NCBI GenBank assembly: GCA_017506865.1
Contig: JAFCMP010000536.1
Location: forward strand, 310,001 to 374,000
Direction: 5' to 3'
Origin: Tribonema minus
Taxonomy: Eukaryota > Sar > Xanthophyceae > Tribonematales > Tribonemataceae
Length of the DNA: 64,000 bases
Positions 37,101 to 46,991 of the stretch are shown here, one piece after another. The notes under the pieces were generated by a model that saw nothing but the letters and a program-made list of their open reading frames with translations, did no database searches and had not been told where the DNA came from. Position numbers and translations under genes: made by a program. Positions within the stretch are counted from its first letter, which is position 1. Every line of letters begins with the position of its first letter.

Positions 37101-40100
37101 GGGCCTGATGCCAGATTACCCTACCCCCTGCTTTCAACACTTAAATCGGAAAACTGCCCTGTGTGCTCTGACATCGACACAACGGTATACGCGGTTGGGC
37201 CACGGGCTGGCACCAACATACAGTATGATAGTGATGAGTATTTGTGCATGCTGCCAGCAGGGACGGCGTGCAATTGGCAAGCTCAATAGGAGCATACGTG
37301 ACATGTACGACGTGGTGGAGAATAGGGTTTCCGCCCCTCAAGCGGAAGTAAATGAAGCACCGAAAACTGAAGTACCAAACATCACCTTTTGGCGACGTCT
37401 CTTGAGAGCGATTATCATTGAGGCACTTGCACATTGTCACATGACGCGTAAATTCTGTACCATAAGCCTTGATATCAATCATCTGGGCTTTTTGGCGCCC
37501 TGAGCAAGAATTACCGTACCAAACATACACGTCCACTAACCTCATCCAGCGGTATCTTCTTGTGAGCCTTGTATCGCTGCCTGGTCTTGTCCAGAAGCAT
37601 GCCTCGAAGCGTCTCTGTTCCATACAGCACCATGTCGTTGAACAGCACAAACTTGTACTTGCGGGGGCCGCCGTTGCAGACCTTGCGCAGCGACCCCTCC
37701 TTTACCTGCCGTCAGTTACAGGAGCGTGGTCGCGCCGCATTGCATTAGACATGAGGACTGCGCACAGCAGAACGTACAGCGCTGCGCAACGGATCCTTTG
37801 ATCGACTGCAGTCACAGCAGCCTCAGGGGACGGCATGCTGGGCAGGGTAAGTGTTTTGGAGATGTCACGCATTGAAGTTGACAACAGTTGACGCACCACA
37901 GGGAAAACGCGCGCATGGCGCTGGTGGTCAGGCTGCTCACGTTCATGGCAGAGTACAAGTCAGAGTCAACAGAGCGAGAGTTGGAGTCACCAGCGATGGT
38001 CCACGCACAGTCTTACATACCTACCCTCAATGTTGTATGTATGAAAAACGAATCACAAAGATCGTTGAGCTCTAGGTGACAAGGTATGGCTAGCCGCAAG
38101 TGTGTTCAAAGAGTTGATTACACCATCGAAGGACATCTCTCCTCCAGACGAGCACTGCAGGGGGGCGTGCTGATCGCTGCCACAACACTAGCAGTGCACC
38201 AGATAGCGGCTGGCGGTGAGATAGCGGCTGGCAGTGAGACAGTTCTCCTTGAACTGCTGATCACTGCCACAACACAGTGCTCACCAGATAGCGGCTCGCT
38301 GTGACAAAGTCTCCTTGAACTGCTGATCACTGCCACAACACTGCTGCCAACACAGCGGCACTCACCAGATAGCGGCTGGCGGTGACAAAATTCTCCTTGA
38401 ACTGCTCCTGCACATCCAGCACTTTCTGGCGGCGGTCGTGGTCGCGCGCGTTCTCGTTGAGCCGTGTTGCGACCACTGTTATCTGTGCATACATGAGAAC
38501 AGATGGCACCACTGTTACTGACCATATAAGTAGTACGGGGCTGTTGTCTGCACGGCCACAAGAGCAAACGGCACTATGCGCGTTCTTGTTGAGCCGTGTT
38601 GTGCCCACTAATATCTGCATACATGAGAGCAAATGGCGCCGCTGTTATCTTTGCTGTTGTCTCCACGGGCACAAGAACAGACGGCACTATGTACTGCTAT
38701 CTGTGCAGACATTTATAAGAGTTACCTTTTGCAATGAACAGGAGCAAAAGGCACTACTGTGTTCTGCACAGACACCAGAGCAAATGGCACTACAGTCATG
38801 TTCATGCAGCAATCTTTTGCAACGAAGTCGATCTGAGGGCCTCATATTTCTACTTCAAGTACGTGCCTGATTTGAAGTATGCATATCAGTGCTCCGCTTC
38901 TTACCCTCGTTGACACTGCTGAAAAAGCACCCTCAAAACTGACTCACCTCCGCTGAGGCCATGCTGACGTCAGCGTAGTCACATCAGTCCTCCATGTTCT
39001 GACGTCGCGAACGGCGTTAATAAGCACCTTCAACCTCTGCCAAGGCAGCTCAAACACTGTATGTTGCATTTCTAGAGCTCCTCTGACAAGGCAGTGCAAA
39101 CAATGTATTTGTGGCATTTCAAAACCTAGTACTTCGAAGTAGGATTATTTGCACCCACTGATGCTGTAGCACAGTGAATGCACATGATTCATTGCACCCA
39201 CTGGCTCACCTCTGATAACGCCATGCTGATGTTTGCATAGTCCGGATGCGTCTCCTTGGTGTGCTTCAGCAGCTCCGCGAGCAGCAGCTTGTAGCGCGGC
39301 ACACGCTGCACGGGCTGCGGCAGCGATCAGCATATGGTGGCAGTGATCAGCAAGCAGTGGCAGTGAGCAATGTGTGTTGGTATGCATCAGCTCAGCAAGC
39401 ATCCCGGCTGTGGCAATAGTCAGCATATGGTAAGTATGGTGGCAGTATCAGCATGTGGTGGCAGTGATCAGCATATGATGTCAGTGATCAGCATGTGGTG
39501 GCGGCGAACAGCACGTGGTGGCAGTGATCAATACGTGGGTTGTTGCAGCAATCAGCTCGTGGTGGCAGCGACCAGCACGTGGTGGCAGCGACCAGCACGT
39601 GGTGGCAGCGATCAGCACGTGGTGGCAACGATCAGGTCGGAGGATAAGACACATATGCAAATAGGCGTGGGGCAGGTGCAAGCAGATCTGATGCTTGATC
39701 AAAGGCGTACCGTATAGTGTGAGCATTATTATAGTATACTTCGAAGTATACAGTATATATAGTGCAGGGACGTACATGTCTGCTGTGAAGGCTGGTCCAC
39801 AGTTCACAATGACGGCATTGCCAATGTGCTGTGATCCCAAGTCTAACCCTAGCTCTAAGGTGGACGTGGCCAGCCCGACTTGACACAATTGCATCAGTGC
39901 TCAACACACTCAGCAGCGCTCTCCGAGAGTCGTCATGCCACCCTTGCACGAGGCAGCCACACAGTCAATGTTACATGGAACCTCGCTGCAAATGCACGCT
40001 GTATTAAAAACAGCAACACATAGCATGGTACCGTGACGCTGCAGCTATCAACATGCAGCAGCGCCCTGCGCGCGACTGTCGTTTTGTGGTAGTCTCATGA

Positions 40101-42629
40101 AAGGATTAGAAATTGGAGGTTAGGTTAGGGTCAGGCTACCCTAACCCCAGCATTCCGCCCTCAAGCCAACATCATACGTTGGCTGCTACATCCTACCGTC
40201 ATTGTCCCACTGACACCTGTTGGCGATCAGTTTTCACAGCGCCACAAGCGCCGAGCACTGAGCACCAGTTGAAGTTCATCGACACTGAGGCACTCGTCTG
40301 CGTGACAACCTGCTGCTGTGAACCTGCAGCAGCGGACAGGTGCAACAGCGCTCCACATCCCCCCCTATGCGTGCCCCTGCCGTGCTACGCCTCACGCCCA
40401 CGGAAACGATAAGCGCCCTGCATGCGTTTTGCGGCTCTCACTCACTCACTCGAACCCTGCGTCTACTGTGTAGGGCTCCTGACCTCTGTAGCGTCCGCAT
40501 GGAGGCCTTCAAGCACCAACTCATGTATTCTATCGAGTATATTTCTGACGCACTTTTTTTGCAACTGTATGCATATATACCTGTATGAGGTAGCTGCGTA
40601 AGTCCAGCCCCCTGCACGCCTCCTGCAGCTTGCACGCCCTCACAAAGGCCCTGAACCCTGACCTTGTCTAGATCTCACTATCTTCGATGACCATTTACTC
40701 AGCATGTTCAATGACCATCCTTATATTCTTCAAGTAGATGAGATGTAGGTATGTGCATACATACCTGTATGAGATAGCTGCGGAGGTCTAGCCCCCTGCA
40801 CGCCTCCTGCAGCTCGCACGCCCTTACAAACGCCCTGAACTCGCCCGATCCCTCCAGCAGCCGCACACGCTTCATGGCCTCGTCATAGTTGACAATGTAC
40901 ATGCTGTACATCTTGAAGAAGCTCGCCGACTGCGCATACATACATACCACATAAGGCAATAATGTGTGAAGAAGTGAAGCGAGTATGAGTCTCATTCGAC
41001 AAGGCAGATTTGAGCAGAGCTGTCCTCTACTCACCAGCGCACAGTTGCCATTTGGCCACGCATGCTCCTTGTATTCACAGCATTACTGTGGTTATGACCA
41101 TTGCACTTTGAAGTATTGGGATATCAGCGCACAATGCACATGCCAAGCCGATCATCATCGGAGTGATTGCTGCAGTGGGTGCATATGGTGCATTGCGGGC
41201 TTGATCCTTCGTCACTCGCAATATATTTGGACGCCCGTAAAAAGAGTCACATCCTTCAGCTGCTGCATGCGGCTGTCAACTTGGCGCATGACACCTTGGT
41301 CATCTGAGCATTGCAGTCCACCACATGTTGACCAACAGAGCTGGTGCTACAGGCAACATAGCCGATGTTTCACAGAATACCCTCAATGATTGTTGTCCCA
41401 GTATGTTTTGCGCTCGACCGTAATGCTCGCCTTTCTTGTCAAGAGGCGAATGAGAGCCTTGACATCTTGAGGCTGAGAAGTGACCTATAGCATACATGCA
41501 CACTGCTCGACACACTTGTGACGCGCATGGGTCAATGTAAAAATTGTGCGACAAGCAGTCGCGAGCATGGGTGTTGGTGGCGGTGATGCTGCAGCCGCAA
41601 TTGCAGCTTCAACTTTGATGTCAATGAGATTGTCCGTACTGTCTGGAGCCACAGCAGAGCGGCATAGGCTAATCAAAGGCTATCACAATGGAGTTGCTGC
41701 AGAGCAGGCTATGCTTAGCGAAGCCTATCACAAGGTTCGACACAGAGCACGCGCGCATGTGCAGAATCCACAGGTGTATGTACATACATGCATACATACC
41801 TCCTTGAACACTATCCCCAGCCTCTTTTTCTGCGCGTGCTCCGCCTGCAGCGACTGCAGAAACTGCTCATTGAACGCCAGCAGCTGCTCCAGGTTTGAGA
41901 ATATCCGCGCCAGGTCGCCTGAGCACGTGGTGAAGTTGCATGAGATGTTGAAGTTGGAAATCACATGCAGAAATGTGAGTCTTCTGTGGTTATTACTTGT
42001 GGTGAGTGATACTTCTAGGTGGGAGGGCACAGAGGCGCATGGAAGACTTTGCAGCATGCAGGCACAGCTGCACCATTTGGCAGATGGGATGAATGAGTTC
42101 TGATCTCAACACATGCATGAGGCGATGACTGCTCTACATCTTGCGGTGCCAAAAGGTCACAGCCACTTCCATGCGAAAAATACAGGAGGAATTCAGAAAG
42201 GACAACGTGACAGGCCAGACCTGGCCCTAATGCAACATCGGGCAACATGCATTTCGAAGTTGACGAACCTGCAGTGATAGGCTGCTTGTCCTTGCCATCG
42301 TTGAGCCACGCACGCAAGGGATTGACGAAAACCTTCATAAGCACCCGCAAGTGCTTCACATACGTCTCCTCCGAGTTGACGATCTCATCCAACACCTGCG
42401 CCAGTTGCAGCAGACGCATGTCGGGTGAATCGAGCCATCCACAGCGGGGTTTGATAGGTCTCTTTCAAAGCCTCGAAGTCGAACAAGCCACTGGCTCTGG
42501 CTCGTTGTGCTGCAAACTTACCTGGCTCCTGTGCGTAACGACCTTAGCCCTTGCCGCTGCGGCTGCATGCGACCCCGCCCTGTGCAGCAGCCCCCCGCCT
42601 CCAGATGTGGAAGCCTCTGCAGTGCTCAT
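30820..42629 (-). CDS. Rho guanine-nucleotide exchange factor: DH-PH domains with C-terminal PDZ-like domain
   Basis: Predicted GEF for Rho-family GTPases acting at membranes and the actin cytoskeleton. Twelve exons (minus order): 42629-42522, 42395-42269, 41918-41800, 40929-40765, 39314-39210, 38482-38366, 37705-37541, 36616-36464, 35223-33845, 32906-32544, 32278-31987 and 31596-30820. All junctions keep frame, giving 1289 aa. The DH domain spans about residues 37-247: CR1 VLDEIVNSEETYVKHL, then CRGLDLRSYLIQ joined to PVQRVPRYKLLLAELLKHT (CR3). The PH domain spans about 248-353: VKEGSLRKVCNGGPRKYKFV, VLFNDMVLYG and the final Trp helix KQEWLDAFSECF. A ~680-residue Ser/Ala/Gly/Pro low-complexity region follows. 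Near the C-terminus GLEAGDVLAEVDGRRV resembles the second half of a PDZ fold. The start ATG lies 228 bp from the divergent protease start. Introns are rich in exon-edge ghosts. DH-PH is certain; the PDZ call is moderate and the exact exon 11 acceptor was chosen by frame. Confidence 0.88.
31793..31860 (-). repeat. Exon-edge ghost: donor end of RhoGEF exon 11
   Basis: The plus-strand pattern CAGAG(T/C)CCGA..GAAATGCCCT at 31980-32020, the real exon end, is echoed at 31793-31860, about 190 bp into the intron. Confidence 0.65.
33045..33260 (-). repeat. Exon-edge ghosts: acceptor side of RhoGEF exon 10
   Basis: The acceptor region (plus GCCGCCTGCGTGCGCGGGGG, then TAGGTGCGTGAGATGCG) at 32901-32945 recurs at 33058-33112, and the GTGCGTGAGATGCGTTTC part recurs again near 33163 and 33243. 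Each copy is followed by an ACATGTACC/GGAGGGTTAGG-type spacer. Confidence 0.75.
36048..36345 (-). repeat. Exon-edge ghosts: donor end of RhoGEF exon 8 (PH), three copies
   Basis: The end of exon 8 (plus GCCCCTGCTGAGCGATGCGA, then GCACTCGCTGAAGGCGTCGA) at 36464-36520 recurs at about 36290, 36181 and 36055. The copies are separated by TACATAC-rich DNA and are progressively decayed. A further copy of the other edge of this exon lies at 36701-36745. Confidence 0.85.
36701..36745 (-). repeat. Exon-edge ghost: acceptor side of RhoGEF exon 8
   Basis: Plus-strand GCTGTC.TA.TC.AGCACCA.GCA matches the first ~35 bp of the exon (36585-36618), including the acceptor. Confidence 0.75.
38041..38106 (+). 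repeat. Dispersed intronic repeat, copy D
   Basis: This holds AAAAACGAATCACAAAGATC, GAGCTCTAGGTGACAAGGTA and TGGCTAGCCGCAAGTGTG. It lies in the RhoGEF intron between exons 6 and 7, opposite in orientation to the gene. Confidence 0.8.
38150..38345 (-). repeat. Exon-edge ghosts: donor end of RhoGEF exon 6
   Basis: The exon end (plus CACCAGATAGCGGCTGGCGG, then TGACAAAATTCTCCTTGAAC) at 38363-38405 recurs at about 38277-38320 and 38196-38260. The last is an internal double copy of AGATAGCGGCTGGC. Spacers contain GCTGATCRCTGCCACAACAC, the inverse of the 39314-39640 array motif. Confidence 0.85.
38946..38984 (-). repeat. Exon-edge ghost: donor end of RhoGEF exon 5
   Basis: The exon 5 end (plus CTCACCTCTGATAACGCCAT..GATGTTTGCATAGTC at 39205-39242) is echoed at 38942-38982 as CTCACCTCCGCTGAGGCCAT..GACGTCAGCGTAGTC. 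The copy keeps the GTGAG donor. Confidence 0.8.
39314..39640. repeat. Minisatellite with GTGGCAGYGATCAGCAYGTG unit
   Basis: Roughly 20-24-bp units repeat across the start of the RhoGEF intron upstream of exon 5. The most regular part is 39545-39635. The unit derives from the acceptor flank CGGCAGCGATCAG of exon 5, so this looks like an acceptor-side ghost that became a minisatellite. Confidence 0.75.
39734..39751. repeat. Perfect 18-bp palindrome GTATACTTCGAAGTATAC
   Basis: This belongs to a set of TACTTC(C)GAAGTA palindromes also at 1698-1710, 6020-6031, 9727-9741 and 39130-39141, all non-coding. Confidence 0.8.
40581..40660 (-). repeat. Exon-edge ghost: long copy of RhoGEF exon 4 end
   Basis: A copy of the last ~70 bp of exon 4 (residues FRAFVRAC.LQEACRGLDLRS) keeps its frame and a GTATAT donor, about 185 bp downstream of the real donor (40764). 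It differs by few substitutions, so it is among the youngest ghosts. It lacks an upstream acceptor in phase, so use as a cassette exon is unlikely. Confidence 0.85.
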
Positions 42630-42857
42630 GGTAGTTGTTCGCGCAGAGCTTGCCTGACTCCTGGGGTGGGCGTCAACACACGCTCGACCACTTGAGCTTG
42701 CCTACTTCTACCATTAGCCAGCTCGACGCCATGAGGATGGCGTTGCTGCGCTACACCTCTGCGCGTGTCGAGCATTTAAAACAAAGTTACACACAAACGG
42801 TTACTTTTGGCAGTTGGCACTTCAACAATCACACCCGTGTGAAAGAGGACAGGAGGT
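42630..42857. promoter_or_regulatory. Divergent promoter of RhoGEF and aspartic protease genes
   Basis: The two ATGs are 228 bp apart head to head. A TTTAAAA stretch at 42776-42782, about 80 bp before the protease ATG, is the only TATA-like element. No inverted repeat like that of the PRP4-Nup107 promoter was seen. Confidence 0.55.
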
Positions 42858-45800
42858 ATGCGGATATGTTTCGCGCTTTGGGCGCTTTGGGCGAGCTGCC
42901 CAGCGCGATGCCTGGCTGCTGGCACAAGCTATCAAGCGAAGGTGACGTTGAAAAGCGTGGGACTGCACTATGCTGCCTCATTACAGCTGGACAACAACGC
43001 CACCAACTTCATGAGCGTGATACTCGACACAGGTATGCTGCAAAGCATGGTGCTGCAATGCAGCAAGTGTCCTACGCAGCACTTATGATATGCAAGATGT
43101 TACAATCGTGCATCGATATGTTGTCAATCTTCGCAATCATGTTCTCTTAGGTCGCGTCACACTTCAACAAACTGCAAACCTATCAACAGCACCAAGCCAA
43201 CCTATTCGATCGGTTCTGCACTATTTCCACAGGCACATCCCCTGTGGTGCTGCGGAGGTGCCCCGCAACAGGCCAGGCGACAGAGGGCCTGCCCTGCTAC
43301 ACGGCTGAATGGGAGACGACCACTTTGAAGGACTGTTTGGGTGTTGAAGTTGATGGCGATGACATTAGCTTCTTCAACCCGCATGTGCTCAATATGACCG
43401 TGAGCCTCAACGCAGCGAAGGTTCAAGGTGAGTGGCATCTCGCGCTCATAAACGCAGCTTCCAGCTTGCCATCGTGTGTGCATGTCATGTGCAATGACGT
43501 CGCTCTGAACGGCAACTGAGGTCACGTGCTGTCAGGGAGTACAGACAGGAAGATTGGCGAAGCCGCATCAAGTCTCTGTGTAGCCAAATCCACCACACTG
43601 TTGCGCGATTCCACGCACCTGGACTGTAGCGATCATCAACAGGCTGCGTATGCCTGCACCTTCTTGTTGTGCCACACCGGCACCGCACTTGGCGCATGAA
43701 TTCACCCGAGCGCCGCACTTCACGCATGAATGTCACCCAAGCACCGCACTTCACGAATGAAATTCACCCCCGGACACCGCACTTCACACATGAATTCACC
43801 CACGCACCGCACTTCACCACGCATGAATTTCACCCACGAGCACCGCACTTCACACGCATGACAATTCACCCCCCAGCACCGCACTTCACGCATGAATCCA
43901 CCCTTACGTTCAATCCACTTTGCGCGCGCACGCGCGCGCGCAGGCAACGTCGCCGCCGTCACCCAGAACACCACCGTCATCGGCGCGGAGTCCATCGCCT
44001 ACGTCAACGCCGACCCCGCCGCCGCCTTCATCGACACGGACCTCATAGGCGGGTGGATGGGGCTGCGCGTGCCTGCGCCGAGCGTGTGCCAGCAGTTCGG
44101 CGACGCCACCGGCTTCAGCCGCATACTGGCGGCGGGCAGCGCGCCGGACCGCGCGTGGTTCGCGCTAGACTTCAACGCGCCGCCCGCGGAGAGCTACCTC
44201 AGCCTCGGTGGCGTGAGCGGTGAGTGTTGTTGAACTCGTGGAGCGTCTCTCTTGAGGTTTGCGCTGGACTTCAACGCGCCGCCCGCGGAGAGCTTCCTAG
44301 GGCTCGGCGGAGCGGTGGGTGTTGAACTTGGTTGTTGTAGAGCGTCGCTCTTGAAGTTGCGCCGAAGCGCGCGTGGGTCGCGCTCGACTTCAACGCGCCG
44401 CCTCAAAGAGCTACCTTGGCTCGGTGGCGTGAGCGGTGAGTGTTGTTGAAGTCGCGGAGTGTCTCTCTTGAAGTTGGCGGAGCGCGCGTGGTTCGCGCTG
44501 GATTTCAACGCGCGTTGAAGTCCAGCGTAAACCTCAAGAGAGATGCTCCACAACTTCAACAGCACTCACCGCTCACGCCGCCGAGCCCGAGGAAGCGCTC
44601 CGCGGGCGGTGCGTTGAAGTCGAGCGCGAACCACGCGCGCTCCGGCGTCTCTCTTACACCAGGTGAAAGAGCAGCGATCCGCAACTTCGCCAACAACTTC
44701 CACGCTCACCGCTCACGCCACCACGCCCCAGAAAGCTCTCCGCGGGCGGCGCCGCCCGCGGAGAGCTTCCTGGGGCTCGGCGGTGTGAGCGGTGAGAGTT
44801 GAACCTGTTGCGGAGCGTTGCTCTTGAGGTTGCGCCGGAGCTCGCGTGGTTTGCGCTCTCGCTTCAATGCGCCGCCCGCAGAGAGCTGCGTCGGCTTGGC
44901 GGCTTGAGCGACGAGGTATTTGGAGGTTGGGGAGTGTCTCTCTTGAGGTTGCTGGAGCATGTTGAAGTGTTGGGCCGAGGACTGGCGCTCAGAACGAAGG
45001 TGATGCGTTCTGCACAGCAGTATATATCATGCATGCTGGTCCTCATAGCGCTAAACCTGCTATGCAGCCATGAATGTGCAAAGCCTCGTGGCCTGAAAGA
45101 GTCGGTCAGTGTGAATTCATCATGCTGTCCTTGTTGCCGGACACCAAACGTGTGATTGCCGGACACCAAACGTGTGATTTTGTGTGCCACTGAAGGCACC
45201 AAAACGCCCGTACCGTCCTGAACTACCAACCCGCAAGCTGCACAGGCTGCCTCACCACAACGCTCAGCGTCCTTACGCCCAAACTCTACACACATGCCAC
45301 GTGGCCGTACATGCTTCACCTCTCACGGCACTTCATCCTAACCCCCCCCTCCGCCCCTCACCTCTCACATGCACTTCATCATACCCCTCCCCCCCCCTTC
45401 CCCCCGCCCCCCCCCCCCTCAGACGCCTACGTCGACACCCTCCAATGGGGCGAGTACCCCGCCTTCCCCCTCGTCAACTCCTCCGAGCCCTACTCCCTCA
45501 CCCTGTTCGACCCCCAGATCTGCGGCGCCGCCGCCGCCCCCCCCAGCGCGCGCGCGATACACGCCGTTCTCGACACCGGCGCCTCCTGCCTCACCCTCCC
45601 CGCTGAGCTCTTCGACTCCGTAACCGCCTGGGCGCCCGTCATGGAGAGGCCGTGCCCCCAGGATGCGGGGGAGGGGGAGCAGCGCTGCCGCGTGTCGGAG
45701 GCGGCGGTCGCGGCGGGGCTGCCGGCGCTGTCGTTCGCGCTCGCGCAGGGCGGCGCGCGCGTCGCGCTGCCGCTCGCGGCGCTGCTGCTGCCGCCGGACG

Positions 45801-46960
45801 CCGCCGCCGCCGCATCGGCAGCAGGGAGCAACAGGAGAGCGCGCGCTCGGCCCGCTGCTGCAGTGTTCCGTGAAAACGTCAACAGTGAAGTTGGTGACCG
45901 CGGCGAGAGGCGGCGCGCGGCAGTGGACGGGAGCGAGGCAGGCGGCGGCACTGCAGCGGCAGCAGGGGGGGCGGGCGCTGGAGCTGTTGCCGCCTCCGGC
46001 CGCAGCGCAGCGGTGAGCGAGGTGGGAGGGGGGGGGGCAGCAGCAGCAGCGGCGGCAGTGGCGGGGGGCGGGGAGGCGAGCCGCGCGCTGTGCATGCGCC
46101 GCGGCGCCGCACTGCTGTCGGGCGACGGCCACTACTACACGCAGCCTGGCGTGGAGGTGGTGCTGGGGACGCTGGCGGTGAGGGGGCTGTATACGGTGGT
46201 GGACGCGGGGGCGGGGCGCGTGGGGCTGGCTAGTAAAGTGAGGGTCGCGTCCAGCGATGCCACGTGCTCGGCGGTGCTGCAGGTGAGTGGTAATCCTATA
46301 CTTTGAAATATGTGATTCAAGTATGCAGTGTATGATGTGGGCGCGGGGCGCGTGGGGCTCGCCAGCAAGGCGGGGGTCGCGTCGAGCGATGCCACGTGCT
46401 CGGCGGTGCTGCAGGTGAGCATGAAGCACTGTCACCACACACACTAGATGTCTTGTTTTGAAACTTAAATGCTTGAGGTACTATGTTACATATATACAGT
46501 GGCGCGTGGGACTGACCATCAAGACGGGGGTCGCGTTGAGCGATGCCATGTGTTCGGCGGATACCAAACGTTTGTATGCTTGGTAATACGTGTGTGCGGA
46601 ACAGGGAAGATTATGCTGGAACCCTTCTGCGCGTGGCATTGCCTGGCGCTGTGTAGTACATTGGTTTTATGCTGTAGCATGCTGCAGCGGACCATGCAGC
46701 ACACCACTCTCGTCTCCTATGCATTCACTGCATGGGGGGGGGGGGGTATGTATGTATGCGTTCTAACACATGTACCACCATCCTTCCCCCCGGGCCCCCC
46801 GTCGGTGCATTGGAGTTGCACAGCCTTCACCAGCATGACTTCCGCCAACAAGTGCAGATAAACACAGCACATGCCCTTTCTCACACTTTGTTACGCATCT
46901 GCGCCGGCAATACAACGCAGCTAGTACACCCAACTCAATTCTGTGGGCCACATTCCCCCC

Positions 46961-46991
<31 letters not shown>

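Noticed and set aside
39314..39640. CRISPR array
   Set aside because: The repeats are contiguous and diverged with no unique spacers, and the genome is eukaryotic.
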